Shown here piece by piece: positions 28,201 to 36,340 of a DNA stretch of 64,000 bases (the stretch's first letter is position 1; every line of letters begins with the position of its first letter). Source of the stretch: CAZBME01 sp964645835 (GTDB lineage: Bacteria; Desulfobacterota; Syntrophia; Syntrophales; UBA8958); the NCBI GenBank assembly GCA_964645835.1, contig CAZYDG010000043.1:81650-145649 (forward strand), written 5' to 3'. A model generated the notes under the pieces. That model saw nothing but the letters and a program-made list of their open reading frames with translations, was not told the origin of the DNA and made no database searches. The translations under genes were made by a program, and so were the position numbers.

Positions 28201-28484
28201 GTCAGTTCGATCCGGGAGGCACCGGCGGAATCGCTAACGCCAGACAGATAGAGCATGTCGTCGAAGCCGGTCATCTTCTGCTCGATGATTTGGGTGACGC
28301 TGTTTTCTACGGTCTCAGCTGAAGCTCCTGGATAGAAGGAATCGATAGCGATAGACGGCGGGGCGATGGGAGGGTACTGGGAGATGGGCAGATTATAAAT
28401 AGCCAATCCCCCGAGGACCATCATTACAATGGCGATGACCCAGGCGAAAACAGGACGATCCAGGAAGAATTTCGATAGCATCAA
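25233..28484 (-). CDS. RND multidrug efflux pump, HAE1 family (AcrB/MexB-like)
   Basis: 1083 residues, the usual size, with twelve membrane helices and two large periplasmic loops. It begins MMLSKFFLDRPVFAWVIAI, the family start. The proton-relay aspartates lie in GLLVDDAIVVVEN (helix 4), and GYLPDEDQG opens the second periplasmic half. It exports hydrophobic compounds from the inner membrane and periplasm using the proton gradient. The adaptor gene ends 9 bp upstream and the outer-membrane gene starts 1 bp after its stop. Confidence 0.95.
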   Translation of the reverse strand: MMLSKFFLDRPVFAWVIAIVMMVLGGLAIYNLPISQYPPIAPPSIAIDSFYPGASAETVENSVTQIIEQKMTGFDDMLYLSGVSDSAGASRIELTFKPGTDPDLAWAKVQNKLQLAMTSLPEEVQRLGVTVSKSTRNYLIIVGLISEDSSMDGNDLRDYAQSNLEKVLARVPGVGEVQNFGTQYAMRIWLNPEKLTDYRLTIEDVIAALKTYNVEISAGQFGGAPAVKGQRLNTSIIVQNMLKTPEEFAAIPVRTNPDGAVVRVRDVGRTELGTEFYDVEAFYNGKPCAGLAIRQAPGANALDTADAVKKKLADMGRYFPKGMKVVYPYDTTPFVRVAINEVVMTLFEAVFLVFAVMWLFMGNLRATLIPTIAVPVVILGTFAVLGAFGFSINMLTMFAMVLAIGLLVDDAIVVVENVERIMTEEGLPPKEATAKSMEQITPALIGIGLVLAAVFGPMAFFPGSTGVIYRQFSVTIAAAMLLSVLVALILTPVLCASLLKPVAQGHEAAENAIFFLQPFFRWFDHAFFRLRDRYVQLVGGVLSRKRRYLAVFLVILILLGFLFMRMPTGYLPDEDQGILFAQILMPTGATMEQTQVVADDVRHYFLEKEKEAVESCMTIVGIGFSGRAQNNGLVFTKLRDWHQRNRPDLRVKAVAGRAMGAFSQFRSSLVFAFPPPPVVEMGNARGVDFQLLDRGGLGHAALMNARNQLLGMAVKDPRLANVRPNGMEDVPQFRIDVDWEKTGAMGIPLTSVHNTIAAAFGGAYVNNFIQAGRVKKVYVQADAPYRMLPQHLDKLYVRNAAGQMTPFASFASTRWESGSPRLERFNGFPSLNIWGEPAPGRSSGEAMKAMEEITSKLPQGFGFDWSGLSYQERMAKSQAPLLYAFSILVIFLCLAALYESWPIPIAILLALPLGAIGGVIASSLRGMSNDVYFQIGLLTTLGLTTKNAILIVQFAKARVEEGMDLIDATLEGAKLRLRPIVMTSLAFGFGVLPLVMARGAGAGAMTAIGTGVLGGMITGTALVVVFAPLFYVLIEKAFGKKYGKTVASGGAGSLFTALITKLTGKRREKTTDGNTESIATEDL

Positions 28485-28493
28485 GGGCCTCCG

Positions 28494-29702
28494 TCAGTTT
28501 GCTTTTGCCGTCGGTGAAATGTTATTCTTTCCCGTAGCGCCTGTCTTTTCCTCCCCGGCAATCAAGGGAACAGCTTTCACGGATGAGCCGGGTTTCGCCT
28601 TCTGTATCCCTTCGACGATCACTTGCTCACCGGATGCCAGACCTGAAGAAACGAGCCATTGATTGCCGACAGCGCGATCAATGGTAATGGCCCGCTGTTG
28701 AACCTTGCCTTGGGCATCCACGACCAATGCCAGGGGATTCCCTTTCGGATCGCGGGTGATGCCCTGCTGAGGAACCAGGAGGGCGTTCTTGGCGATTCCT
28801 TCTTCTACCGCCGCCCGGACGAACATGCCCGGCAGGAGAATCCTCTGGGGGTTGGGAAAGACCACCCTAAGAATAACCGATCCCGTAGTTGGGTCAACGG
28901 TGACGTCTCGGAATTGCAGGGTGCCTTCCCAAGGATAAGGTGTACCATCTTCCAGGGTCAGACGGACTTTGCTGCTGACCTTGCCGTTGCGGTCGATACG
29001 GCCTTCCTCAAGGCGGCGCCGCAGGCGCAAGACTTCCGTCGTGGACTGGGGCACATCGACGTATATGGGATCCAGACGTTGAACAGTAGCCAATGGCAAG
29101 GGCTGACCGGCCGTTACCAGGGCGCCGACTGTGAAATGGGATTTGCCGATACGGCCCGAGATGGGTGCCGTGACTGACGTGTATTTCAAATTGATACGGG
29201 CCGTTTCGACGGCGGCTTTCCAATACTGGATATCCGCCTCTATCTGTTTCAGGGCTGCAGCTGCGTCGTCATAGTCCTGTCGGCTGACGGCATTATCGGT
29301 AAGCAATTCCCGAAACCTGTCGGCTCTTGAACGGGTTGCCGAAAGATTGGCCTCGGACCGTCCCAGGGCTGCCTTGGCATTGTCCAGGGCTGCCTGATAG
29401 GGTGCGGCGTCGATCCGAAAAAGGACCTGACCTTCACTGACATCGGCACCCTCGGTAAACAGGCGTTGCTGGATGATGCCCCCCACCTGGGGTCGAACTT
29501 CCGCAATAAGATTGGCTGATGTCCGCCCGGACAACTCCGTTGTGATCACCAACTGCTGAGGTTTCAGCGTCACCACGGCAACTTCGAGGGGTCCGCCCGG
29601 TACTTTCCCCGTATTGGAAGATTGTCCGCAACCATTCAGGAGCAAAAAACCTGATAGCAATCCTGCGGCAACAATTCGTTTGGCTCTGTTATCAATTCGC
29701 AT
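28494..29702 (-). CDS. RND efflux periplasmic adaptor lipoprotein (AcrA/MexA-like)
   Basis: 402 residues. Signal peptide with lipobox LLNGC (Cys25), then lipoyl-like halves (VRPQVGGIIQQRLFTEGADVSEGQVLFRID... and TAPISGRIGKSHFTVGALV) flanking a helical hairpin, then beta-barrel and membrane-proximal domains. It bridges the pump and outer-membrane channel. The ATG at 29702 follows TGAGGTG; a TTG four codons upstream overlaps that ribosome binding site and was rejected. It is the first structural gene of the operon, downstream of the tetR gene in the same direction, with a dispersed repeat between. Confidence 0.92.
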   Translation of the reverse strand: MRIDNRAKRIVAAGLLSGFLLLNGCGQSSNTGKVPGGPLEVAVVTLKPQQLVITTELSGRTSANLIAEVRPQVGGIIQQRLFTEGADVSEGQVLFRIDAAPYQAALDNAKAALGRSEANLSATRSRADRFRELLTDNAVSRQDYDDAAAALKQIEADIQYWKAAVETARINLKYTSVTAPISGRIGKSHFTVGALVTAGQPLPLATVQRLDPIYVDVPQSTTEVLRLRRRLEEGRIDRNGKVSSKVRLTLEDGTPYPWEGTLQFRDVTVDPTTGSVILRVVFPNPQRILLPGMFVRAAVEEGIAKNALLVPQQGITRDPKGNPLALVVDAQGKVQQRAITIDRAVGNQWLVSSGLASGEQVIVEGIQKAKPGSSVKAVPLIAGEEKTGATGKNNISPTAKAN

Positions 29703-29739
29703 GCAGCACCTCAATTAGGATAAATCAAAAATTCGGGCC

Positions 29740-29893
29740 GGCTGTTGAAAAACGCCCATCTGCTGCGTTGCACAGCAAACCTCCCCGGCTTTCGCCGGGG
29801 CAGGCTACATCGACGTACTTCTATGTACGACTCATTCCTCGGCTTTTGTGCGCCTTGTGCCTGGGCATTTTTGACCAGCCAGCACAAAATCGA
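29740..29893. repeat. Dispersed TGTTGAAAAA repeat, copy E
   Basis: About 154 bp beginning GGCTGTTGAAAAACGCCCATC, with the CCCCGGC/GCCGGGG hairpin and CGTACTTCTATGTACG in the middle; the right end is degraded (AAATCGAAATTGTG). It lies between tetR and the adaptor gene of the efflux operon. Confidence 0.82.
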
Positions 29894-29949
29894 AATTGTG
29901 TGTCGGTCATTGGCAAAACAAGATGAACTTATTGGAAAATGACTTGTAT

Positions 29950-30534
29950 TCAACGGGCATTTCCTTTGACGGCATCCCAGCAAGCCTCGCTGGTCTGCCG
30001 GATCAGGGTGTCATTAAGCGTGACAAAACCGAGAATGTGATCACGCGCCAAAAAAATCAAAGGGGCGATGGCAAGAGAAAAAAGGATGTTCACCGGAATG
30101 TCTTTTACAGCGTGTTCTGCGATGGCCTCTTCAAAGAGAGTCAAAAAGATATCATCACGACCGGCCTTGTCCAGAAACCTGTCTCTACGCATGGAGATAC
30201 CGTAGGGAGAGTTCATAAACTGTTCAAGGTATCGGAAATGAAGAGGATTATCTATGAGAAACCTGAGGACCTTTCCGGTAAGGTAGAGAAACCGTTCCCG
30301 GATCGGGCCTTCGGTGGGAAAGCCTTCCCGTATAGTCGCGATGATCCTGTTTTCCAGTTCCTTAAACAGCTCGGTGATCAGTTCATCCTTGCCGTTAAAG
30401 TAGATATAGATCGTTCCGACAGCCACGTTTGCTTTGGCGGCTATCATGGACATGGGAACCCGATGGAATCCATTCTCTGCCAGGAGGCTCATGGCCACGG
30501 CCATGATTTCATCACGCTTAACAAAGCTTTTCAT
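29950..30534 (-). CDS. TetR/AcrR-family transcriptional repressor of the efflux operon
   Basis: 194 residues. The N-terminal helix-turn-helix (about 9-56) includes IMAVAMSLLAENGFHRVPMSMIAAKANVAVGTIYIYFNGKDELI, the TetR signature. The C-terminal half is a helical ligand-binding domain that is not conserved enough to name a ligand. It lies upstream of the RND genes on the same strand and is preceded by a palindrome (30558-30573), so autoregulation and control of the pump are likely. The ligand is unknown. Confidence 0.9.
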   Translation of the reverse strand: MKSFVKRDEIMAVAMSLLAENGFHRVPMSMIAAKANVAVGTIYIYFNGKDELITELFKELENRIIATIREGFPTEGPIRERFLYLTGKVLRFLIDNPLHFRYLEQFMNSPYGISMRRDRFLDKAGRDDIFLTLFEEAIAEHAVKDIPVNILFSLAIAPLIFLARDHILGFVTLNDTLIRQTSEACWDAVKGNAR

Positions 30535-30557
30535 GACTCAACCACCCTCAAAAAAAC

Positions 30558-30573
30558 GAATGAACAATCATTC
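30558..30573. promoter_or_regulatory. Candidate TetR operator upstream of the efflux regulator
   Basis: GAATGAACAATCATTC: GAATGA and TCATTC are exact inverted halves with a 4-bp spacer. It is centred about 30 bp upstream of the tetR ATG and just downstream of the candidate promoter at 30587-30615, the place for an autorepression site. Confidence 0.6.
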
Positions 30574-30586
30574 ATTAATTGGGCTG

Positions 30587-30615
30587 TGTTTATCTCAGGC
30601 AGTTTTTGTCGTCAA
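30587..30615 (-). promoter_or_regulatory. Candidate promoter for tetR and the efflux operon
   Basis: On the minus strand TTGACG (30615-30610), 17 bp, TAAACA (30592-30587). Good -35, weak -10. The predicted start point falls next to the palindromic operator. Confidence 0.4.
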
Positions 30616-30664
30616 GCATTTTTATTCGTTTCGGGTCTAATACCCCGCGGCTTACCGCGCATCC

Positions 30665-30729
30665 GTCATTCCGGCGAAGGCCGGAATCCAGAGAATCGGG
30701 ACTGGATGCCGGATCAAGTCCGGCATGAC
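30665..30729. repeat. REP-like double palindrome
   Basis: Two hairpins in tandem: TTCCGGC/GCCGGAA and TGCCGGA/TCCGGCA, with GTCAT and ATGAC at the outer ends. It lies between tetR and the AMP-ligase gene. A related but diverged element is at 58341-58424. This type of palindrome is scattered between genes in many bacterial genomes. Confidence 0.75.
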
Positions 30730-30768
30730 GAAATGGGTTTAATAACTCGCTGCTTGCGGAGGGGTAGT

Positions 30769-32226
30769 TTATTGTTTCTTTTCCACTTTTAATAACCGTT
30801 CAATTTCTGCCCGATCATATTTCCCTGCTGGCGTCATAGGGATGCGATCGACGGTAACAATGTGTTTTGGGATCGCGTAGGCTTCGGATATTTCGGCTAA
30901 AAGTCTCCGAAGAAGGATAACGTCACTGTTCGCGACAACAAGCGCGGCCAGTTCGTTTTGACGGCCCTGTCCGGCGGGACGGGAGATGACGACGGCGTCA
31001 CGAACATCGGGTAACTGACAGAGTTTGGCCTGGACGGCCAGTATGTTCACCCGTTTCCCGCCGATCTTGACGATATCGTCGGCCCGGCCCCGGAGGATGA
31101 ACCGGTTGTCTTCCGCCTTATCAACACAATCGGCCGTCATAAAATAGCCGTGGCTGTCCCTCGGCAGTTCCGGGGAAAGAAAGGCTGACCGGACGCGCAG
31201 CACGCCTTCCTGTATTTCCCATGTGATGGGATCCATGGGAACCCAGGTGTCGCCGTCCACGAAGTGCCGCCTGGTCGCAATTCCCCCCGTTTCCGTCGAA
31301 CCGTAGACCTCAAGGACATCTACCCCGGTTTTTTGTCGAAAGGCCAGGGCATCGTCCTTGTCCAGCATCCCCGCAGAGGACAGGGCTGCCCGGAGATAGT
31401 TGCCATGAAGGCTGTCCGTGTTCAGAATTCGGTAATGAACGGGGATGCTCACCAAAATTGTGGCTCTGAACGTTTTCGCTGCTTTGAGTATCTCCCTGGG
31501 AAACGTAAAAATGCTGCCGAGCACGCAGGCCCTGCCGATAAAGGGAACAAGAACGGTAAAAAGAAGGCCGTAGATATGATTTGGGGGTACAGTGGACAGG
31601 AAGAGATCATCCGGTGAGACGTTTAGGGCATCGGTCTGGTAGCGGGCCTCTCCGAACATATTTCGCGGTGTCTTGGGCCACATCTTTGGCATGCCTGTCG
31701 ATCCGCCCGTAAAAAGGGTGAGAAAAGGTTCGTCCGGGTCACATTGTCCATCAGGGAGCGCTTTACCGACGGGAAAATCGAAAGGGGTGATCACTGCCGG
31801 GCCGGGGGGGTAGTCATCCCCGCCTTCGCCTTTTGTCAGAAAGAAAGCAGGACCTGCGGCCTCGCAGACCTCTGAGAGGGCCTGACATGAATGGGCGTAA
31901 GGGAGGATCAAACGGGGCCCTCCGGCCAGAGCCGCCAGCAGGGCTGCCATGATTAATGATTTATCTTCTGTGCAGAGACATATCCACGGCCGACAAATGC
32001 CCGAAGACGTTGTGTAATGATAGAGACCGCCGGCCAGGCGATGGATATCTCCATATGTTTCACCGTTCAGGATGAACGGGCGGTCCGGTTCCGCAGGTGG
32101 GGCAAGCTGCTTTTTGTACCATGCTGCATCGGTATTTTGGTTTGCCCCGGTCTTGTGGTCTTCCGATGATACGTTTTTCTCCATAAAATAACGAACCTGT
32201 TTCCCTTGCATCCAAGGTGATTTCAT
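30769..32226 (-). CDS. AMP-forming acyl/aryl-CoA or ACP ligase (aryl-polyene-type, ApeH-like)
   Basis: 485 residues, ANL superfamily but shorter than typical fatty-acyl-CoA ligases (520-560). The phosphate loop is TGGSTGMPK, the adenine region is EVYGSTETGG, and the hinge plus catalytic lysine region is RGRADDIVKIGGKRV ... TPAGKYDR. It is divergent from the dehydratase-fabG-lolA run; an AMP-ligase is a standard member of aryl-polyene clusters, where it is thought to activate the aryl starter. The start is uncertain: Met codons 1, 6 and 15 lack a good ribosome binding site. The substrate is not shown by sequence. Confidence 0.78.
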   Translation of the reverse strand: MKSPWMQGKQVRYFMEKNVSSEDHKTGANQNTDAAWYKKQLAPPAEPDRPFILNGETYGDIHRLAGGLYHYTTSSGICRPWICLCTEDKSLIMAALLAALAGGPRLILPYAHSCQALSEVCEAAGPAFFLTKGEGGDDYPPGPAVITPFDFPVGKALPDGQCDPDEPFLTLFTGGSTGMPKMWPKTPRNMFGEARYQTDALNVSPDDLFLSTVPPNHIYGLLFTVLVPFIGRACVLGSIFTFPREILKAAKTFRATILVSIPVHYRILNTDSLHGNYLRAALSSAGMLDKDDALAFRQKTGVDVLEVYGSTETGGIATRRHFVDGDTWVPMDPITWEIQEGVLRVRSAFLSPELPRDSHGYFMTADCVDKAEDNRFILRGRADDIVKIGGKRVNILAVQAKLCQLPDVRDAVVISRPAGQGRQNELAALVVANSDVILLRRLLAEISEAYAIPKHIVTVDRIPMTPAGKYDRAEIERLLKVEKKQ

Positions 32227-32271
32227 CGGAAACCCATAGCGGTAAAAGCCGCCGTACTTTGATAATTCCCC

Positions 32272-32300
32272 TTGACTTCCTTCAATATTTCACCTTAAGT
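32272..32300 (+). promoter_or_regulatory. Candidate promoter of the dehydratase-led operon
   Basis: TTGACT (32272-32277), 17 bp, TTAAGT (32295-32300). It lies in the 152-bp divergent gap between the AMP-ligase and the dehydratase genes and points towards the plus-strand run. Confidence 0.4.
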
Positions 32301-32378
32301 AGGCCCGTCTCTTAACATGTTTTTGACGTTTTGCACATACAAAAGCCCTTTGTTTCCGGGACAAAATATCAAGACCGG

Positions 32379-32828
32379 ATGGATCGCCAAATACGCGAGA
32401 TGGATATTGAAGATCTTATTCCCCATAGGGGCCGGATGAAGCTTCTGGACAGTGTTGTCTCTGCAACAGATGATGAGGCTACCACGTCCGCCCGAGTCAC
32501 ACCGCGCTGGCCCCTGTTCCAGGACGCCTTCGTCAACCCCATCGTCCTTATCGAGGTCGTTGCCCAGACGGCCGCCGTCCATGTCAGTAGCCGAAAGAAG
32601 GCCGGCGAAACAGTTGATCGTCGGGGATGGATGGTGGGGATTAAGAACGCCGATTTTTATTCGGATGCCATCCCCGTGGATACGGTTCTCACCACGACGG
32701 TGAAGAACTTGTACCACATTGATAATTATAACGTTTTGGAGGGCGAGGTCCGGGATGGCGAAATGATTTTATGCCGCGTCCAGATTCAGGTCATGCGGGA
32801 AACTGTGGAAGGTAAAACATTGCCATGA
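32379..32828 (+). CDS. Hotdog-fold 3-hydroxyacyl-ACP dehydratase (ApeP/FabZ-like)
   Basis: 149 residues from the ATG at 32379. It starts DIEDLIPHRGRMKLLDSV, the beginning of FabZ/FabA-related dehydratases in aryl-polyene clusters, and LIEVVAQTAAVHVS corresponds to the central hotdog helix with its catalytic acid region. It would dehydrate a 3-hydroxyacyl intermediate during polyene chain growth. Start options are ATG 32379, ATG 32400 and TTG 32331; none has a strong ribosome binding site. It precedes fabG by 15 bp. Confidence 0.75.
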   Translation: MDRQIREMDIEDLIPHRGRMKLLDSVVSATDDEATTSARVTPRWPLFQDAFVNPIVLIEVVAQTAAVHVSSRKKAGETVDRRGWMVGIKNADFYSDAIPVDTVLTTTVKNLYHIDNYNVLEGEVRDGEMILCRVQIQVMRETVEGKTLP

Positions 32829-32843
32829 GCAACGGGAGGGATC

Positions 32844-33572
32844 ATGACAGATGAACAAATTGCCCTGGTGACGGGTGGCAGTCGAGGCATCGGCCGGGCC
32901 ATTGCCGTCGAACTCGCGTCAGCCGGTTATGGGGTGATCATAACGTACAAGGGAAATGAGGCAGCGGCGGACGAAACCCTGGAGATGATTTCCGGCAAGG
33001 GAGGGCAGGCGGAAAAGATCCGCTTCGATGTGGCCGATTCGACGGAGGCGGCGGCGGCCATGGAACAGATCATCGGCCGGTACAAGGATATCAGTGTTCT
33101 CGTCAACAATGCGGGGATTACCGCTGACGGCCTTTTTATGATGATGCCCGAGGGAGACTGGGATTCGGTAATCCAAACGACCCTCAAGGGATTTTACAAC
33201 GTGACGAAGCCAGTCATCCGGACGATGGTCCGGAGGCGCAGGGGAGCCGTCGTGTCCATCTCTTCGGCAGCGGCCATCATGCCCAACCGCGGACAGGTCA
33301 ACTATGCGGCAGCCAAGTCGGGCTTGATTGCGGCCAGCCGCTCCCTGGCGTCGGAGGTGGCCAGGTTGGGCATCCGGGTCAATGTTGTGGCGCCGGGGCT
33401 CATCGATACTGACATGATCAAAGACGCGCCCATTGAACGGATCAAGGAGGTTATCCCCATGGCGAGGATCGGCCGGCCGGAAGAAGTGGCCAAGGTTGTC
33501 CGTTTCCTCTGCTCTGACGACGCTTCTTATGTGACTGGGCAGGTATTGTCGGTCAATGGCGGTATGTTCTAG
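32844..33572 (+). CDS. fabG: 3-oxoacyl-ACP reductase, SDR family
   Basis: 242 residues, typical FabG length. TGGSRGIG (10-17) binds NADP, NNAG follows, and the catalytic Ser-Tyr-Lys set is in SISSAAAI and YAAAKSG. The C-terminus ends YVTGQVLSVNGGMF, as in FabG. It reduces 3-ketoacyl-ACP to 3-hydroxyacyl-ACP. The dehydratase directly upstream and the LolA-like gene directly downstream match the ApeP-ApeQ-like order of aryl-polyene loci, so it is probably dedicated to that pathway rather than general fatty acid synthesis. GGGAGG precedes the ATG. Confidence 0.88.
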   Translation: MTDEQIALVTGGSRGIGRAIAVELASAGYGVIITYKGNEAAADETLEMISGKGGQAEKIRFDVADSTEAAAAMEQIIGRYKDISVLVNNAGITADGLFMMMPEGDWDSVIQTTLKGFYNVTKPVIRTMVRRRRGAVVSISSAAAIMPNRGQVNYAAAKSGLIAASRSLASEVARLGIRVNVVAPGLIDTDMIKDAPIERIKEVIPMARIGRPEEVAKVVRFLCSDDASYVTGQVLSVNGGMF

Positions 33573-33589
33573 TGTCAATTCCAGGACGT

Positions 33590-34201
33590 ATGAACAGATG
33601 CGCATTTTTAGCCGCTTTGCTTCTATTGTGCTTCAGCATGATCGGCTGGGGTGAAAGCTGGGAGGATATTCGGAAGGAATCGGCAAAGGTCTCGTCCATC
33701 AGTGCTGATTTTACCCAGACGAAGCACATGAAGATTCTGACGAAACCCCTGATATCGAAGGGCCGTTTTTATTTTCAGGCTCCTGATTCGGTCCGATGGG
33801 AATATGCGGCGCCCGTCAAAAGCATTCTCCTTATGAGCCGTCACGGCATTAAGCGTTATACCCAGGGCAGCCGGGGACTTGTAGAGGATGGAAGCGCCTC
33901 CACGGCGTCCATGCAAGTGGTCCTCAAGGAAATCAGCCGGTGGAGCAGCGGCCGGTTTACTGAAAATGAATTCTTTGCAGCCACCATCCAGAGAGGGAAG
34001 GAGCCGAAGATTGTTCTCATACCGAAGGAAAAAGGCATGTCGGAGATGATTTCCAGAATCGCCATTACTCTTTCATCGGATCGGCCGGGGCTGTTGAAAT
34101 CCGTCAAAATAGAAGAAGGGGTGGGTAACTACACTTTCTTTGTGTTCAGCAATGTGCAAATGAACGACAAGATCAGCGAATCCCTGTTCCAGACGCCATG
34201 A
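33590..34201 (+). CDS. LolA-like periplasmic lipoprotein/lipid carrier
   Basis: 203 residues. Signal peptide (about 1-21, ending GWGES), then WEDIRKESAKVSSISADFTQTKHMKIL and GRFYFQAPDSVRWEYAAP, the LolA-fold start as found in aryl-polyene (ApeL-type) and related clusters. It probably carries a lipid-like product or a lipoprotein across the periplasm. The ATG at 33590 follows AGGA by 7 bp; a GTG at 33572 overlapping the fabG stop is less likely because the signal peptide begins at 33590. It overlaps the next gene by 4 bp. Confidence 0.82.
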   Translation: MNRCAFLAALLLLCFSMIGWGESWEDIRKESAKVSSISADFTQTKHMKILTKPLISKGRFYFQAPDSVRWEYAAPVKSILLMSRHGIKRYTQGSRGLVEDGSASTASMQVVLKEISRWSSGRFTENEFFAATIQRGKEPKIVLIPKEKGMSEMISRIAITLSSDRPGLLKSVKIEEGVGNYTFFVFSNVQMNDKISESLFQTP

Positions 34202-34890
34202 AAGCCAATGCATGGTTACATCGTGCCGTCGCTTCGGCGATCGTGATGGCCTTCTTGGCGTCCTGTGCCGGTCTTCCCGCGATCAAGCCCCTTGATCCGG
34301 CCGAGACCTGGGAGATTGCTGCGAGATGCCGCGCGCCCTTTGCAGAAGGTTCTCACCGCGTTGTTCATGCTCTGGAGGCACAAATCGGGGGGCGGCAGGC
34401 GGGCACCCTTTTGGGTATCACCCTCTTTGATCCCTCTGCGGAGACACTCCATGGGGCGATCCTTACACTGGAGGGGTTTGTCCTCTTCGATGCCCGTTAT
34501 GACAAGGGATTAGTGGTAAACCGGGCCGTGCCTCCCTTTGACGCGCCCCATTTCGGCAGTAATATGATGGAGGATATCCGGCTGCTGTTTTTGGCCCCGA
34601 AAGGACGGCTACTGGCTGCCGGACATCTTGCGGATTATGCCGGCATATGCCGTTACGAGGTTGCGGGGGGCGCGGTTGAGGATGTGATCGTTTACCACGA
34701 TAGCACCTGGGAGATACGGATGTATGGTGCAGATGGCGGAAAAATCAGGTCGGTCCGTGTTCTTTCCTTAAGGAACCATATTCCGGAAGCGGTCGAACTG
34801 ACCGGTTTTCAATCAGTCGGTTATACCTTGCGCATGACCCTGATTAGCACCGAGGCTGTAGGGCCGGAGGCGGTTGAGCAGTCTAAATAG
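34198..34890 (+). CDS. DUF3261 lipoprotein
   Basis: 230 residues. Signal peptide ending in the lipobox FLASC (lipidated Cys23). The body resembles DUF3261 proteins, which occur in aryl-polyene clusters (ApeN position) and are thought to act at the outer membrane with the LolA-like carrier. No catalytic motif is visible. It starts at the ATGA overlap with the LolA-like gene. A dispersed repeat follows within a few bases of the stop. Confidence 0.75.
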   Translation: MKANAWLHRAVASAIVMAFLASCAGLPAIKPLDPAETWEIAARCRAPFAEGSHRVVHALEAQIGGRQAGTLLGITLFDPSAETLHGAILTLEGFVLFDARYDKGLVVNRAVPPFDAPHFGSNMMEDIRLLFLAPKGRLLAAGHLADYAGICRYEVAGGAVEDVIVYHDSTWEIRMYGADGGKIRSVRVLSLRNHIPEAVELTGFQSVGYTLRMTLISTEAVGPEAVEQSK

Positions 34891-35052
34891 CTATTAATAG
34901 ATTTTTGAAAAACTCGATTTAGGGCAGGCTGTTCAAAAATGTCAAGATTCAAGGCGCGCAAAAAGCTGAGGAGTGAGGCGTACATAGAAGTACGTCGAAT
35001 GACGAAGCTTGCAGTGTAACGCAGAAGATGGACGTTTTTCAACAGCCTGCTA
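34891..35052. repeat. Dispersed TGTTGAAAAA repeat, copy F (inverted orientation)
   Basis: About 162 bp in the opposite orientation to copies A-E. It begins TTTTTGAAAAACTCGATTTAGGGCAGGCTG, contains GCGTACATAGAAGTACGTCG, and ends GATGGACGTTTTTCAACAGCCTGC. It starts at the DUF3261 stop codon and ends 9 bp before the radical SAM start, leaving room only for AAGGAAAC as ribosome binding site. Confidence 0.88.
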
Positions 35053-35061
35053 AGGAAACTT

Positions 35062-36318
35062 ATGAAATTTAAACTGATATACCCAAAATGGCGGAAGCTG
35101 GACCGGCAAACGGCGTTTCACCTGCCGCCCCATGGTCCCGTTGTTTTTGCCGCCACGATCCCCGACGACGTGGAAGTTGAATTTGTCGACGAGAATGTGG
35201 AAGAGCTCCGCTTCGATGATTCCCCCGACTTTGTCGGCATCTCCATGATGTTGACGAGCCAGGTAACACGCGGCTGGGCCATTGCCGACATATACCGCAA
35301 GCGGGGAATCAAGGTGATATTCGGCGGTATTGCGACTATGCTCCATGCGGAAGAGACGCTGAATCACGCCGACGCCGTCTTTCTCGGCGAGGCGGAAGGG
35401 AGGATGGCTAAGGTCTTCGAAGATTTCCGGCATGACCGTCTGAAACAGGAGTATAACTACCTCCTCGATTTTCCTCCCATCGAATCGGTCGGCCCGGCCC
35501 GGCGTTCTATCCTGAATCGTGATTTGTACTATCATAAAGGGGTGCGGATGGTCGATCTGGCCCACACGTCCCGAGGATGCCGATTTAGTTGTTATCCCTG
35601 TTGCGTCAGTTTTCTCGGGGGACGGTCGTTTCGTCCCCGGCCTTTTGATAAGGTTATTGAGGAGTTGGCCGGCATCGAAAACAACCGGCTTTTTCTCGTG
35701 GATAACTCCCTGGCCCAGGATAAGGCGTGGGAAATGGGCCTCTTCAAAGAGATGATCCCCCTGAAGAAAAAGTGGTGTTGCCACCCCATCGAGGACGATC
35801 CCGATGTCCTCGATCTTGCCGCCCGAGCCGGTGCATGGTATGTCTATCAGGCCGTTTTCGACACGTCCGATTATATCCGGGACCGGATCAAACGCTATCA
35901 TGACTATGGCATCGGTGTGAAGGGGACGATCCTTTTGGGGCTTGACAATCATACGGAAGACGGTATCAAACGGCTTATCGACTTTCTCTTGGAAGTGGAG
36001 CTCGATATCGCAGAATTCACGATTCTGACGCCCTTTCCCCATACGCAGGCTTTTGACGATTTTCATCGGCAAGGGAGGATCTTGTCATACAGCTGGGACG
36101 ATTATACGTGCGACCGCGTCGTCTTCCAGCCGAAACACATGGCGCCCGAGCGGCTTCAGGAACTCTACTACGAGGCATGGGACACGTTTTATCGCGACGA
36201 ACCGCAGAACTACAAGATGTTCAAGCTATTAAAGACGGTCAGCGAAAGGGAAAAAGCGGACAACACGTTCATCCATCGGAGGCGGGATCTCATATCAAAG
36301 ACCTTCGGCAGGGAATGA
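35062..36318 (+). CDS. B12-type radical SAM protein 1
   Basis: 418 residues. The N-terminal half (about 1-150) has a Rossmann-like layout with PDFVGISMMLTSQ and IFGGIATMLHAEE, the cobalamin-binding-type domain of this radical SAM class, though the classical DxHxxG is not evident. The [4Fe-4S] ligands are in RGCRFSCYPC (Cys173, Cys177, Cys180). It resembles the B12-binding radical SAM group that methylates or rearranges unactivated carbons; the substrate is unknown. It is followed by the ammonia-lyase gene in the same direction. AAGGAAAC precedes the ATG. Confidence 0.82.
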   Translation: MKFKLIYPKWRKLDRQTAFHLPPHGPVVFAATIPDDVEVEFVDENVEELRFDDSPDFVGISMMLTSQVTRGWAIADIYRKRGIKVIFGGIATMLHAEETLNHADAVFLGEAEGRMAKVFEDFRHDRLKQEYNYLLDFPPIESVGPARRSILNRDLYYHKGVRMVDLAHTSRGCRFSCYPCCVSFLGGRSFRPRPFDKVIEELAGIENNRLFLVDNSLAQDKAWEMGLFKEMIPLKKKWCCHPIEDDPDVLDLAARAGAWYVYQAVFDTSDYIRDRIKRYHDYGIGVKGTILLGLDNHTEDGIKRLIDFLLEVELDIAEFTILTPFPHTQAFDDFHRQGRILSYSWDDYTCDRVVFQPKHMAPERLQELYYEAWDTFYRDEPQNYKMFKLLKTVSEREKADNTFIHRRRDLISKTFGRE

Positions 36319-36340
36319 TCTATTTGAAGGAATGGAAAAA

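Noticed and set aside
29745..29942. Short open frames inside the dispersed repeats (for example starting MKNAHLLRC)
   Set aside because: They recur only because the repeat recurs; they have no ribosome binding site and differ in length between copies.
30665..30729. Possible CRISPR-like repeats
   Set aside because: Only single palindromic units are found, with no regularly spaced direct repeats and no cas genes.
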